In this document: one piece after another, positions 25,108-32,642 of the stretch
Position numbering within the stretch: position 1 is the stretch's first letter
Layout: every line of letters begins with the position of its first letter
NCBI RefSeq assembly: GCF_900176145.1
Contig: NZ_FWWY01000001.1
Span: forward strand, 191,517-255,516
Reading direction: 5' to 3'
DNA length: 64,000 nucleotides
Origin: Sulfobacillus thermosulfidooxidans DSM 9293
GTDB taxonomy: Bacteria; Bacillota; Sulfobacillia; Sulfobacillales; Sulfobacillaceae
Notes under the pieces: model-generated
What the model was told of the DNA's origin: nothing
Databases searched by the model: none
What the model saw: the letters and a program-made list of their open reading frames with translations, nothing else
Program-made: the position numbers and the translations under genes

Positions 25108-25368
25108 ATGGTATTTCCCGACACCCTGCGCTACCAAGGTCGCCCATTTACGGCGCTCTGGCCGTGGGAAGACTGGCAGGTCTACATGGATGATGAGGAA
25201 ACGCATTTGGTGTTCGTATCCCGCACGGACTTTGTCGCCTACCTTCTCGAACTGCAGCATCCTGATGACGGGGCCGACATGGATCACTTGATGGCCGTGT
25301 TTCGCGAACGACGGGTCCGCATTCCCGGAGACGCGCGCAGATTGTGGCAGGAGGAATTATCCCAATGA
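25108..25368 (+). CDS. Hypothetical protein
   Basis: 86 aa. ATG 25108 is chosen because GGAGG ends at 25100; GTG 25102 is too close. Acidic, Trp-containing (FTALWPWEDWQVYMDDEETH; DFVAYLLELQHPDDGADMDH). No family recognised. Overlaps the lipoprotein start by ATGA. Confidence 0.6.
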   Translation: MVFPDTLRYQGRPFTALWPWEDWQVYMDDEETHLVFVSRTDFVAYLLELQHPDDGADMDHLMAVFRERRVRIPGDARRLWQEELSQ

Positions 25369-25898
25369 CGGGGCGTCACAGGATGCGGTTGATCGGATTG
25401 GGGGGACTGCTCATGGCCGGCGTGAGCGGGTGCGGTCCCGGCGTTCCCTCGGGATCTCCGGCGATTGTCGTGCGATCTTCGACAGGGACGACGTCTCCCC
25501 CGTCCCCAGTCTCGTCAGCAGCATCCTCGGCCGTTTCCCCGTCCGCAACGCTAATCGGACACTGGTCCCTCATGGCTCCGTCGGCTCCGGCTCACGACAC
25601 CAGCCCCGTGCCGCTGAGTTTTCACGGTTTGACGCAGGCCGCGGCGAGCGAGACGATTGCGGTCAGCTATTCCTTTGCGCACTATTACACGTGGCAAATT
25701 TGGAGCATTGCGCTGTGGGATTATGGCAATCCCGGCGGGTCCTATGCCACGACGTATTGGGGTACCAATGCGAGCGGGGCAGAAACGTTTGTCATTCCGA
25801 TGGCTTTGCAAAACACGCGGGATCGCATTATCGTCCAGCTTCTTGGGCCTCAGGGGCAATTGGTCACGGAAACGAGTCCCGTCTTTGTGATACACTAG
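25365..25898 (+). CDS. Lipoprotein of unknown function
   Basis: 177 aa from ATG 25365 (CAGGAGGAATT upstream). Signal with lipobox LMAGVSGC, Cys about residue 23, then a long Ser/Pro/Thr linker and a C-terminal beta-rich domain (ETIAVSYSFAHYYTWQIWSI; ALQNTRDRIIVQLLGPQGQL). It should be anchored on the outer face of the membrane. Ligand unknown. Confidence 0.75.
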   Translation: MTGRHRMRLIGLGGLLMAGVSGCGPGVPSGSPAIVVRSSTGTTSPPSPVSSAASSAVSPSATLIGHWSLMAPSAPAHDTSPVPLSFHGLTQAAASETIAVSYSFAHYYTWQIWSIALWDYGNPGGSYATTYWGTNASGAETFVIPMALQNTRDRIIVQLLGPQGQLVTETSPVFVIH

Positions 25899-25934
25899 AC
25901 GGCGTGTAAGTTCACAAGAGGAGGATCGCAGGTT

Positions 25935-26297
25935 ATGGAGAGCGATTATCGTTCAATTTACGAAAAGCTCTGGCTCGCGCATGAAATTTATCTGGCGAGT
26001 TGGGACGGCAACAAATACCGGATGTACGCCGAAGATCCGGTGCAATATGTGCTCTCGGCGGCGGATCGGCAAACGGGCGCGTATGCGCAATACGCCTGGT
26101 TAGGCGGGCGGTCGTCGGAGTTTTTTGCCTTTATCGAGGCCGCCCTCGGCATCACGGAGGCCAACCGTGACGCCGTGCGAGCCACGCTCTGGGAGCAATG
26201 GGCGACGCCCGCTGTGCGGGCTTTTGTCCGCAAGAGTCTCGACACGCATAAACTGCTGGCCTGGCCGTTGCCGGCGTCCGAGGAGGTGACGCCGTAA
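25935..26297 (+). CDS. Hypothetical protein
   Basis: 120 aa from ATG 25935 with AGGAGGATCG upstream. Helical and aromatic-rich (YRSIYEKLWLAHEIYLASWD; SSEFFAFIEAALGITEANRD). No family recognised. Shares a base with the next start at 26297. Confidence 0.6.
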   Translation: MESDYRSIYEKLWLAHEIYLASWDGNKYRMYAEDPVQYVLSAADRQTGAYAQYAWLGGRSSEFFAFIEAALGITEANRDAVRATLWEQWATPAVRAFVRKSLDTHKLLAWPLPASEEVTP

Positions 26298-26614
26298 TGG
26301 ATCCGGTCGAACGCCGCATTGCCGCGAAATTGTTAGCTGTGGACGTGGATCCGACGATTCCGCTAGCCCAGAAAATGAACGCCGTGGTCGGCCGCTTCAC
26401 GCCCGAGGAGCAAGTGCATCCGTTGGGCCAATGGATTCGACAACAAGCGTCTCGGTTAGACTGGATGGAAAACGTCGGTCCGTTTTTACAAACGGTCTGG
26501 GATCTGCCGCGTTATCCCTGGAATCCTATGGGGTCTGATCCGGAAGCGCAGACCTATCGGACGGCGGCGGCGACGGTGATCGCCCGTTTACAAGCCGAAG
26601 GCATTCAGGTATGA
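26297..26614 (+). CDS. Hypothetical protein
   Basis: 105 aa. ATG 26297 uses the last base of the preceding stop. Helical (RRIAAKLLAVDVDPTIPLAQ; LGQWIRQQASRLDWMENVGP). No motif recognised. Overlaps the next gene by ATGA. Part of a coupled run 25935-26961. Confidence 0.6.
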   Translation: MDPVERRIAAKLLAVDVDPTIPLAQKMNAVVGRFTPEEQVHPLGQWIRQQASRLDWMENVGPFLQTVWDLPRYPWNPMGSDPEAQTYRTAAATVIARLQAEGIQV

Positions 26615-26961
26615 CGGATCGGGATCGCGCGCTCCAGCTCTGTCGGGAGATTGCGGCGCATCCGTTACATCCGTCATTGGACTGTACGGAGATTGTGGAT
26701 CGCTTTCTCACCGTCAGCCCCACGGGGCAACGACGCTTCATTCATGCGGGATCGCCCCCGCAATGGTTTGTGATTTGGGAACGGGGCCACTGGGTGCCGT
26801 ATGTGTATCATGCCGTCTTTGTGTGGGGACAGGAGGTGTTTGATCCCTATTGGTCATCGGATCCCGTGCCCGAAGATCAGTATTGGGATCAGATCACCCG
26901 CCGCAATCCCGGTATTCCGTTGCGATGGGATACGACGTTGCCACCGGATTATGTGCAATAA
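26611..26961 (+). CDS. Hypothetical protein
   Basis: 116 aa from ATG 26611. A helical N-half and a Trp/His-rich C-half (QWFVIWERGHWVPYVYHAVF; VWGQEVFDPYWSSDPVPEDQ). HAVFVW...VFDPYW loosely recalls the His-Asp part of papain-like folds, but no matching Cys segment is clear, so I make no functional call. Confidence 0.6.
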   Translation: MTDRDRALQLCREIAAHPLHPSLDCTEIVDRFLTVSPTGQRRFIHAGSPPQWFVIWERGHWVPYVYHAVFVWGQEVFDPYWSSDPVPEDQYWDQITRRNPGIPLRWDTTLPPDYVQ

Positions 26962-27064
26962 CGTCCCTGATCTATCTCAGGAGGGATAGTCATGCCGATG
27001 TTGTCAACCACCCCGGTCTGAAGCCCGAAGCTCGTTTCCATCAGCTTCCGTCTCCGACAACGGT

Positions 27065-27305
27065 TGACCAGCCCTAGCCGCCGGGATCTCGGGAGCGAGC
27101 GGCTCCGTTCGAAACGTCACGACACCTTGGAGTGCTTCTCCAGCTCCAGGCTCTGTCGTCCGTAGTTAAACGCCAGCTCGGGGTAGTGCGAGCCGTGCTG
27201 CGGGCAAGACAAGCGTTTTGAACATGGGCGAGGAGAGACCCTCGCACGAGGGCGTTACCAGCCCCGTAAGGGGCCTTCTACGGAAGGACTGAAAGAAAGG
27301 CAGGA
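27065..27305 (+). ncRNA. HEARO-type omega-RNA of an IscB element
   Basis: IscB nucleases are guided by an RNA encoded directly upstream of iscB, known as HEARO. Here the 240 bases before the iscB start are GC-rich and highly paired, e.g. CTTGGAGTGCTTCTCCAG, GACCCTCGCACGAGGGCGTT, CCAGCCCCGTAAGGGGCC and CTTCTACGGAAG, ending in GAAAGGCAGG before ATG 27312. The identification rests on position and the iscB start that follows. The guide would be the element's left flank. Confidence 0.65.
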
Positions 27306-27311
27306 TTCTCC

Positions 27312-27446
27312 ATGGTGTTTGTGCTGGATCGTCACCAAAAACCCTTGATGCCGTGTTCCGAAAAACGCGCACGCCAAGACGGTTGGCAGTATAGCCAAAA
27401 GCTGCGCAATCTGACAAAAGACGAGCCGGCTTCCTCCCCGGCCTGA
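27312..27446 (+). pseudogene. iscB: iscB, internally deleted
   Basis: MVFVLDRHQKPLMPCSEKRA is the invariant N-terminus (PLMP domain) of IscB. After ARQ the frame reads DGWQYSQKLRNLTKDEPASS and stops at 27444, leaving 44 residues. The RuvC, bridge-helix and HNH domains are absent, so no nuclease can be made. Confidence 0.85.
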
Positions 27447-27674
27447 ACGCCGGGGGCCCGGCCGCCTATTTGTTGGTGGACAGCCCCCGCGGGATTGTCG
27501 GATCGTCACGGTCGTGATTCCCGGACGATCCGAGGCCGATCCGGCGATCCCATATGTGGGCGTATGGGCTGAGACCGATGATCCAGCATACACGGCCTAT
27601 GCCGCCCAAGTGGCCGCGTGGTGGGTAGCCCAGCATCCGGGCACTGGGGTCGTCCCGAACGATTCCGTTCAGGA

Positions 27675-27704
27675 TTGACACGGCGCGCACCGGCGACGTA
27701 TACT
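27675..27704 (+). promoter_or_regulatory. Predicted sigma-A promoter of the 27942 operon
   Basis: TTGACA at 27675-27680, 18 bases, then TATACT at 27699-27704. It overlaps the end of the interrupted small gene. Transcripts would start near 27711 and pass through leader copy 3. Confidence 0.6.
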
Positions 27705-27754
27705 ATACACAAATCTTCTGTTATGATCCGTTTTTTCTATTTTGGATTCCCGTC

Positions 27755-27820
27755 TTGATCGACAAAGTGTCAAAAACCGCAAAAAACCGGCATCCCCCCT
27801 CCCTTGAGGGGGGATTTTTG
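27755..27820 (+). promoter_or_regulatory. Terminator-containing leader element, copy 3
   Basis: GACAAAGTGTC, AAAAACCGCAAAAAA, then CGGCATCCCCCCTC pairing as CCCCCCTC/GAGGGGGG with a 4-base loop, followed by ATTTTTG. Same order and spacing as the copies at 655-762 and 14611-14682; identical to copy 2 over GACAAAGTGTCAAAAA. It lies about 120 bases upstream of the first gene (27942). Confidence 0.65.
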
Positions 27821-27941
27821 TGAGTCTCGGGACTCAATTTTAGCCGGAGATGGTGTGTCGCGGCCCCCTTTCCGTGAAGGGGGTATTGTGATTTCCCAGA
27901 ATTGAGGCGAAGTGCCGAGGCTATCCCAAGGAGGCGGTACT

Positions 27942-28271
27942 ATGTGGCGGGTCGTGGGCTTAACGGTTTCGGGTTCTCCGCATGAACCGTCCGCGAACAT
28001 CACCGTACAGTGTCATAATCCGGTGTCGGAACTCTGTATTCCGAGTGAGGCCGTGCTCAGGGCCTTGGAACACTGTCCGGCACTGCCTCATGATGGAACG
28101 GCCCGCATCGTGGTCGCCAATGCGCACGACCGCGTGGTCGCGGTGTATCACTGGGATCCTCCGGTGGGAGCCTGGTGCTTGGCGCCCGATGATGCATCGT
28201 CTGATCCGATATCGGCGAGCTTGTATGCTCTAACGCCGGATGTCGTGCGGACGTGGATTGACGGTTCGTGA
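27942..28271 (+). CDS. Hypothetical protein, one-unit member of a repeated-domain family
   Basis: 109 aa from ATG 27942 (AAGGAGG upstream). Its C-terminal half (ARIVVANAHDRVVAVYHWDP; DPISASLYALTPDVVRTWID) matches twice, in tandem, in the 225-aa protein at 30494 (IRIVHVF...; DPFTAFLYGLAPEDVESLLR). This suggests a small self-contained domain with conserved Asp-Pro and LYxLxPxxV. Function unknown. First gene behind leader copy 3. Confidence 0.65.
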   Translation: MWRVVGLTVSGSPHEPSANITVQCHNPVSELCIPSEAVLRALEHCPALPHDGTARIVVANAHDRVVAVYHWDPPVGAWCLAPDDASSDPISASLYALTPDVVRTWIDGS

Positions 28272-28303
28272 ACCGGTCGAAGACAAACAGGAGGGACATG
28301 GGC

Positions 28304-28549
28304 ATGATCACGCAGTTTTGCATTCAATGCGGGCGGCCGTTAACCGATGGGACCCAGGTTGTGGGGGATCCGATTTGTGGCCTCTGTGTGCGTTTTAATC
28401 AACGTCGGGTGCCCTTGCCCCCACCCCGTCCCCGCTACTGTACCACATGCGGCGCTTCGGCTCCGTTGGCCGATGGAATGCGGTGCGGAGCATGTTGTGG
28501 TGAGCAGGGATACGTGCAGATTGTGCACCAACGGAGGGATGGTATGTGA
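28304..28549 (+). CDS. Double zinc-ribbon protein
   Basis: 81 aa. ATG 28304 is preferred for spacing to AGGAGGG at 28289-28294. Four CxxC knuckles: CIQC, CGLC, CTTC (in YCTTCGASAPL) and CGAC, giving two zinc ribbons separated by a Pro-rich linker (VPLPPPRPR). Likely structural or nucleic-acid-binding. Function unknown. Confidence 0.7.
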   Translation: MITQFCIQCGRPLTDGTQVVGDPICGLCVRFNQRRVPLPPPRPRYCTTCGASAPLADGMRCGACCGEQGYVQIVHQRRDGM

Positions 28550-28776
28550 CGCAGAGATCTCTCGTCGATAGCGATCAGTTGGCCATAGCACGGGCGACCA
28601 CCTACGCGGCGGATCCGGTGGCGCAAGCCGCCTTCATGCACGGCTTTCGATCCCAGTGGGCGCAGCTCATGGCCCATCTATTAAGCCCCCAAATGCTTCT
28701 AGACATCTCCTACGCAAAGCGATACGATCCCATACAGTTATCGCTGCGGAAAATTCTGACATCATTTTCATCATGA
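28546..28776 (+). CDS. Hypothetical protein, C-terminus probably altered by the IS3 element
   Basis: 76 aa from GTG 28546, overlapping the previous stop (GTGA). Helical (QLAIARATTYAADPVAQAAF; RSQWAQLMAHLLSPQMLLDI). The IS3 left end at 28757 falls inside it, so the last seven residues (ILTSFSS region) are IS sequence and the original gene was probably longer. Confidence 0.5.
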   Translation: MTQRSLVDSDQLAIARATTYAADPVAQAAFMHGFRSQWAQLMAHLLSPQMLLDISYAKRYDPIQLSLRKILTSFSS

Positions 28777-28782
28777 AAGGAT

Positions 28783-29100
28783 GTGAACCCCATGGGAGAG
28801 TCGAAAACAATCACCCCAGAATTGAAAGCCCAGTGCATCCAAGAAGCGCTGGACATCCGGAATGCGGCGGCTGTCGCCCGCCGGCATGGGTTATCGGTTC
28901 GTCTCGTACAAAAATGGGTGCAAACGGCCACGAAACACGGGACACCCGAAGAAGCGCGTGCCTTAAAGAAAGCTTTACAGCAAGCCACTACGGAAAATCA
29001 CCAGTTGAAACAATTATTAGGGGAGAAAGATTTAGAGATTGCGATATTGCATGATCTCCTAAAAAAAGCCCCCCGGGCCTCTCTGACCGATGTGAAGTAG
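28783..29100 (+). CDS. IS3-family OrfA (helix-turn-helix)
   Basis: 105 aa. HTH in IQEALDIRNAAAVARRHGLS, then VRLVQKWVQ, followed by a leucine-zipper-like helix (LKKALQQATTENHQLKQLLG) that in this family mediates dimerisation. It ends at TAG 29098. Fusion with OrfB by frameshift at 29061 gives the active transposase. The exact start (28783 or the ATG at 28792) is uncertain. Confidence 0.85.
   Translation: MNPMGESKTITPELKAQCIQEALDIRNAAAVARRHGLSVRLVQKWVQTATKHGTPEEARALKKALQQATTENHQLKQLLGEKDLEIAILHDLLKKAPRASLTDVK
29061..29067 (+). other. Programmed -1 frameshift site A-AAA-AAA-G
   Basis: Seven A before G in the OrfA codons for KKA. A -1 slip gives KKSPPGLSDRCEVAHRWIQQ, open through to OrfB without a stop, which is how IS3 elements make OrfAB. 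Confidence 0.8.
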
Positions 29101-29147
29101 CCCATCGGTGGATCCAGCAGGGATACCCGCCTACCCGCGTTTGTCAG

Positions 29148-30041
29148 TTGGCGGGAGTGGCCCGGGCCACGTATTACGCATGGCGCGCTCGAAGACAGCG
29201 TCCGGCGTCCTGGACGCCGAAACGCGGGGGAGGTCGACCCCGGCGGGGCTATGTGTGGACGGCAAACGACACCAAAGTGGCGGAAGGGCAGGTCCTGGAA
29301 TGGCTCAGCGAGTTTATCATCGCGGGAGACGGTCAGGCTTATGGATATCGGAAGTTGACGACATGGCTCCGACGAGAACACGGATTGATCATCAACAAAA
29401 AGACGGTCTATCGTCTCTTGCGATCCGCCGATCTCTTACAAGGACAACCCTTGCGGCCCTCCGGAAACCGACCGCCCCGTGTTCTGGCCGCCAATCGGAT
29501 GGTGACGGGCCCCAATCAACTCTGGGAAATGGATTTGAAATACGGATACATTGCGGGAGAAGATCGGTTTTTTTATCTCTGCAGTGTCATCGATGTCTTT
29601 GATCGATGCATTCTGGCGTATCATCTCGGATCTCACTGTATCGCTGTTCAAGCCTTAGGCGCCTTGGAAGGCGCCGTGCGAGCTCGCCAAGCCGACTGGG
29701 GTAACCACGTTCCGGTGATTCGCACCGACAACGGGCCCCAATTTGTGGCTCAGCGGTGGGCCATAGGGTGTCAGGTCTTAGGGATAACTCATGAACGCAT
29801 TCCGGTGGCGACTCCTAACAAGAATGCCCACATCGAATCCTGGCACAGTCTGCTCGAAGGAGAATGTTGGCGGAATCAGGTCTTTCAGACTTTGGCAGAG
29901 GCGTATACAGTGACTGCCGAGTGGATCCGTTTTTACAATGAACGCCGCATGCATGGGAGTTTGCACGATTGGGCTCCCGCCGTGTACTATGCACAGTGCC
30001 AAACGGGCACCGCACCACCAATTCACCCGGTGCGGTGTTAA
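29148..30041 (+). CDS. IS3-family transposase OrfB (DDE integrase core)
   Basis: 297 aa as an independent frame; more likely the C-terminal part of OrfAB. HTH_21-like YGYRKLTTWLRREHGLIINK, then the rve core with catalytic Asp in LWEMDLKYGY, Asp in VIRTDNGPQFV and Glu in NAHIESWHSLLEGE, 35 residues apart for the last two as in IS3. The YNERRMHGSLHDWAP end is also typical. All key residues are present, so it appears active. Confidence 0.92.
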   Translation: MAGVARATYYAWRARRQRPASWTPKRGGGRPRRGYVWTANDTKVAEGQVLEWLSEFIIAGDGQAYGYRKLTTWLRREHGLIINKKTVYRLLRSADLLQGQPLRPSGNRPPRVLAANRMVTGPNQLWEMDLKYGYIAGEDRFFYLCSVIDVFDRCILAYHLGSHCIAVQALGALEGAVRARQADWGNHVPVIRTDNGPQFVAQRWAIGCQVLGITHERIPVATPNKNAHIESWHSLLEGECWRNQVFQTLAEAYTVTAEWIRFYNERRMHGSLHDWAPAVYYAQCQTGTAPPIHPVRC

Positions 30042-30046
30042 GGAGC

Positions 30047-30195
30047 CAGCCCGAGACGGGCTCGTCGCTTCGCTCTTGACCGCGGGTTTTTGCCCGGGGG
30101 CCGAGGGGGTCCAGAGCGCTGCGGAGCAGCGGCCTCGCGTACTCTGGACGGCCGGCCCGCCGGGCGGTATCCTCGACGCGGCGAGCGAAGCGGAG
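30047..30195 (+). ncRNA. Highly structured 150-nt segment between orfB and the IS3 right end
   Basis: Nested pairings: AGCCCG/CGGGCT (30047-30061), an outer CGCTTCGCTC/GAGCGAAGCG joining 30066-30075 to 30183-30192, and GTCCAGAG/CTCTGGAC enclosing CGCTGC/GCAGCG (about 30109-30150). IS3 elements normally end soon after orfB, so this is extra. Whether it is an RNA, a recombination site or a terminator is unknown. Confidence 0.35.
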
Positions 30196-30254
30196 GAATG
30201 TCCCCTGACTGGATTGGCATTTTTCACCATAACATCGATATCAAGTGAAATATC

Positions 30255-30497
30255 ATGCGAACAGGACCATTGTCTAGATATTGGGGGTTAAACCGCCATC
30301 GCGCCACGCTGTCATCCGACGAAGCCTGGTCCACGTATCTGGACGCTGCCTTGGATGCGTGCCTCGCCGCCCGGGGCCGTGCCGCGTCCGAATCGGACTG
30401 GGATACCGCCACCGGGGCCGTGGATGCCGTGCAAATGGCCACGCGCTATGTGCCGCACGTGTCGGATAACTCCTGGGCAGGAGGCTTCCTTCCGTGA
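30255..30497 (+). CDS. Hypothetical protein next to the IS3 right end
   Basis: 80 aa from ATG 30255, 11 bases from the IS end and without a good ribosome site, so it may be the 3' part of a gene cut by the IS. Helical (STYLDAALDACLAARGRAAS; DTATGAVDAVQMATRYVPH). Overlaps the next start by four bases (GTGA). No family recognised. Confidence 0.45.
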   Translation: MRTGPLSRYWGLNRHRATLSSDEAWSTYLDAALDACLAARGRAASESDWDTATGAVDAVQMATRYVPHVSDNSWAGGFLP

Positions 30498-31171
30498 TGA
30501 TGTTGTGGACGGTGCTTGCCGTCGAAGAAAAGCCCGATCATACCGGATTGGTCACGGTGTTTGTCGATCCCGCGATCCCCGCGTGGTCGGTGGATGGCGC
30601 CATGGCCACGGCGACCATGCATTGGCATCCGGACTGGTCTCACGCGGATGCGTTGCGATTGCTCGTGGTTGGAGGATCGGAGACGGTCGCGGCCGTGTAT
30701 GCCCCCGGTTGGGGTGGTGAATGGCACCGCAGTCCCCGCACGGATGATCTCACGCGCTGTTGCTACGGATTATCGACCGCCATGCTGCAGGCGTTGATGC
30801 GTGAGGGTGCGACGCCGTGGGATGCATTGTGTGCCATGCCATTCGCGACGCTCCTGATTCGACACGCTGGCGGTCAGTTAGATGCCTACCGGTGGCCCGA
30901 TAATCGCTGGACCGATCTGCCTCCGCGAACCGATCTCGTACTCCATAACATCATTGGTCAACAGGATCCTATCAGCCGTATTCGGATTGTCCACGTTTTT
31001 CCGATTTTGCGCACGGCCATGGTTCAGGGATGGGACGCCACGGCAAGCCAGTGGACGGTACTCTCGGATCTCGATCCGGATGATCCCTTCACCGCGTTTT
31101 TGTACGGATTGGCGCCCGAGGATGTGGAGTCCCTCCTACGGCGGGCCAAATCGTGGCCTGCCGCTCCCTAG
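30494..31171 (+). CDS. Hypothetical protein with two tandem copies of the 27942-type domain
   Basis: 225 aa from GTG 30494 (CAGGAGGC upstream). Repeat one, about residues 50-105: LRLLVVGGSETVAAVYAPGW and CCYGLSTAMLQALMRE. Repeat two, about 155-220: IRIVHVFPILRTAMVQGWD, DPDDPFTAFLYGLAPEDVES. Both match the single unit at 27942. No catalytic motif recognised. The gene belongs to the same ancestral operon, split by the IS3 element. Confidence 0.65.
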   Translation: MMMLWTVLAVEEKPDHTGLVTVFVDPAIPAWSVDGAMATATMHWHPDWSHADALRLLVVGGSETVAAVYAPGWGGEWHRSPRTDDLTRCCYGLSTAMLQALMREGATPWDALCAMPFATLLIRHAGGQLDAYRWPDNRWTDLPPRTDLVLHNIIGQQDPISRIRIVHVFPILRTAMVQGWDATASQWTVLSDLDPDDPFTAFLYGLAPEDVESLLRRAKSWPAAP

Positions 31172-31252
31172 TCGATTCCTCGTTCGCCAAGACGGAGTCC
31201 CCACCGCACCATGCGGATGGGACAACACTCACAGTAGAAAGAAGGATTGATC

Positions 31253-31531
31253 ATGCGTTCTGCATACTGGTCTCATCCCGGGGATGATCTCAAAGCCTTA
31301 ATGGCCACGGTGCGCGCTTACGGCAGCATTCGGGCTCTGCTCTGTGCCTTATGGCAAGCGGGACTGATTCTGGACCATCCCCCGGAGCGGTGGAGTAGCG
31401 CGCAAGAACCACTCCGCGAGTTGATGGCCGCAATTAGGCAACATTGGGGGTCAATTGCCGCCTTTTTGATCGAGATTCAGACGGCGGCGATAGTGGGCGA
31501 AGGGATTCGGCCATGTCGGGATCAAAACTAA
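31253..31531 (+). CDS. Helical hypothetical protein
   Basis: 92 aa from ATG 31253, AAGGA upstream. Three or four helices (DDLKALMATVRAYGSIRALL; LRELMAAIRQHWGSIAAFLI). It reads like two similar helical halves (ALMATVRAYGSIRALL against ELMAAIRQHWGSIAAFL), a small internal duplication. Function unknown. Confidence 0.6.
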   Translation: MRSAYWSHPGDDLKALMATVRAYGSIRALLCALWQAGLILDHPPERWSSAQEPLRELMAAIRQHWGSIAAFLIEIQTAAIVGEGIRPCRDQN

Positions 31532-31586
31532 CTGCGGTTCCTCTGTGTCGTCTACATCATAACGTCAATCGTGAGGTGATTTGATT

Positions 31587-32618
31587 ATGTTTCGATTCAA
31601 GGTGGGTCGTGCCGTGGGGACAATGCTCCTGGCGGGTGTTGTCACCGCGTGCGGTCCGACGCACGAATCCCATTCGCCGACATCTCAGACCGTCAAGTCT
31701 ACCGCCGTCAACGATTTGGTTCCCGTGCCCGCCACGCCTCGTCCGTCTCATCGGTTAGCTCTTACGGATCCGGCGCAATACATTCAGCAATACAACACTT
31801 GGCAAATGGATCAAATGCTTGCTACCCATCGGGCAAGTAATCCCGGCGTGCTACTGACGGGACCAGGCGCTGGTACCTTTACGCTCACCGCGCTAAACGG
31901 CGTGTTGCATCAGCGGTATGGCGGTCCAATTCTGCCCGCGTCTCTGACTGCAGCCGGCATTCATCAAGCGTTTCCCACTGACGGAACTATCCAAGGTTTG
32001 TCTCATTTTGTCCATGCGACGTATACGCCGCTCATTCAGGCGGGATTGTTTCCCCATATGGCGTTCTCGGTGTATCAACAAGCCTTTACCACCGCGGCCG
32101 CCTATGCTTTGGATGCGGTGGGCAACGATCCGGCGGCTCTGATGACGACCGGATTGGGGCCCGCGCGGTGGCCAGGGGAATCACGACCGTTAGCGGCCGC
32201 GCTCGCTCAGACCATTGGCGGGTCATATCGCGCGAGCAACGGCGTCGCGGCCCTTCGGGAATACACCTATGATGCGTGGGGCACGATGAGCCCCGTGCCT
32301 GCGCAAGTGGCCCAGAGTTCACTGATTCAAGAACCGGATTGGTCAGGAGAAGACATCACGTTACCGACCGGTCTTCCTGCTCCGACGTGGACTATGCTCT
32401 TGGATCATCCTATGACGGTCACGTTTGTCCGATCTCAAAAATACACAGCGCATCATAAAACCGTGGTGTTAATCAATCACGTCAGCGTCCCCGTGACGCA
32501 AGCCTTGTTGGCCTTTATGCCCGGGAATCATCACGCCGGGCGGTGGTTTGTGGTCACGGAACAATTCGGGACGCCGCAGTATCAATGGGAATACACCGTG
32601 CCATCCCGAGCCCACTAG
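31587..32618 (+). CDS. Lipoprotein of unknown function
   Basis: 343 aa from ATG 31587 (GAGGTGATTT upstream). Signal with lipobox LLAGVVTAC, Cys at about 22, then a Ser/Thr/Pro linker. The exported domain is about 280 residues, rich in Ala, Thr, Tyr (PAQYIQQYNTWQMDQMLATH; FVVTEQFGTPQYQWEYTVPS). No family recognised. Likely on the outer membrane face, near the other exported proteins at 25365 and 32643. Confidence 0.75.
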   Translation: MFRFKVGRAVGTMLLAGVVTACGPTHESHSPTSQTVKSTAVNDLVPVPATPRPSHRLALTDPAQYIQQYNTWQMDQMLATHRASNPGVLLTGPGAGTFTLTALNGVLHQRYGGPILPASLTAAGIHQAFPTDGTIQGLSHFVHATYTPLIQAGLFPHMAFSVYQQAFTTAAAYALDAVGNDPAALMTTGLGPARWPGESRPLAAALAQTIGGSYRASNGVAALREYTYDAWGTMSPVPAQVAQSSLIQEPDWSGEDITLPTGLPAPTWTMLLDHPMTVTFVRSQKYTAHHKTVVLINHVSVPVTQALLAFMPGNHHAGRWFVVTEQFGTPQYQWEYTVPSRAH

Positions 32619-32642
32619 GTCGGGTACACAGGAGGGATCGTC

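Larger units (their letters stand above)
27017..27468 (+). mobile_element. Miniature ISC (IscB) element with internal deletion
   Basis: About 450 bp: a HEARO/omega-RNA-like region, the first 22 or so codons of iscB, a deletion, the last few codons, then a hairpin CCTCCCCGGC/GCCGGGGGC typical of IS605/ISC right ends (27433-27459). The limits are set by the interrupted host ORF on both sides and may be off by several bases. It lacks a transposase and nearly all of IscB, so it is non-autonomous. Confidence 0.7.
26992..27678 (+). pseudogene. Small gene interrupted by the mini-ISC element
   Basis: AGGAGGG and ATG 26992 open MPMLSTTP and then run into the element's left end (stop at 27019). Beyond the element the reading resumes at about 27469 (FVGGQPPRDCRIVTVVIPGR; VGVWAETDDPAYTAYAAQVA, then AWWVAQHPGTGVV) to TGA at 27676. 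Joining the two gives a plausible 77-aa gene continuing the operon from 25108. No family recognised. Confidence 0.6.
28757..30243 (+). mobile_element. IS3-family insertion sequence
   Basis: About 1487 bp. Ends read inward: TGACATCATTTTCATCATGA at 28757 and TGATATCGATGTTATGGTGA from 30243, a TGA...TCA pair with about 14 of 21 identical. It contains orfA and orfB in a -1 frame relation with an A7 slip site, and about 150 bases of structured sequence after orfB. No clear target duplication at the flanks. Confidence 0.75.

Noticed and set aside
26611-26961. Papain-like toxin fold for the 116-aa protein
   Set aside because: His and Asp segments are suggestive, but no catalytic Cys segment is visible.
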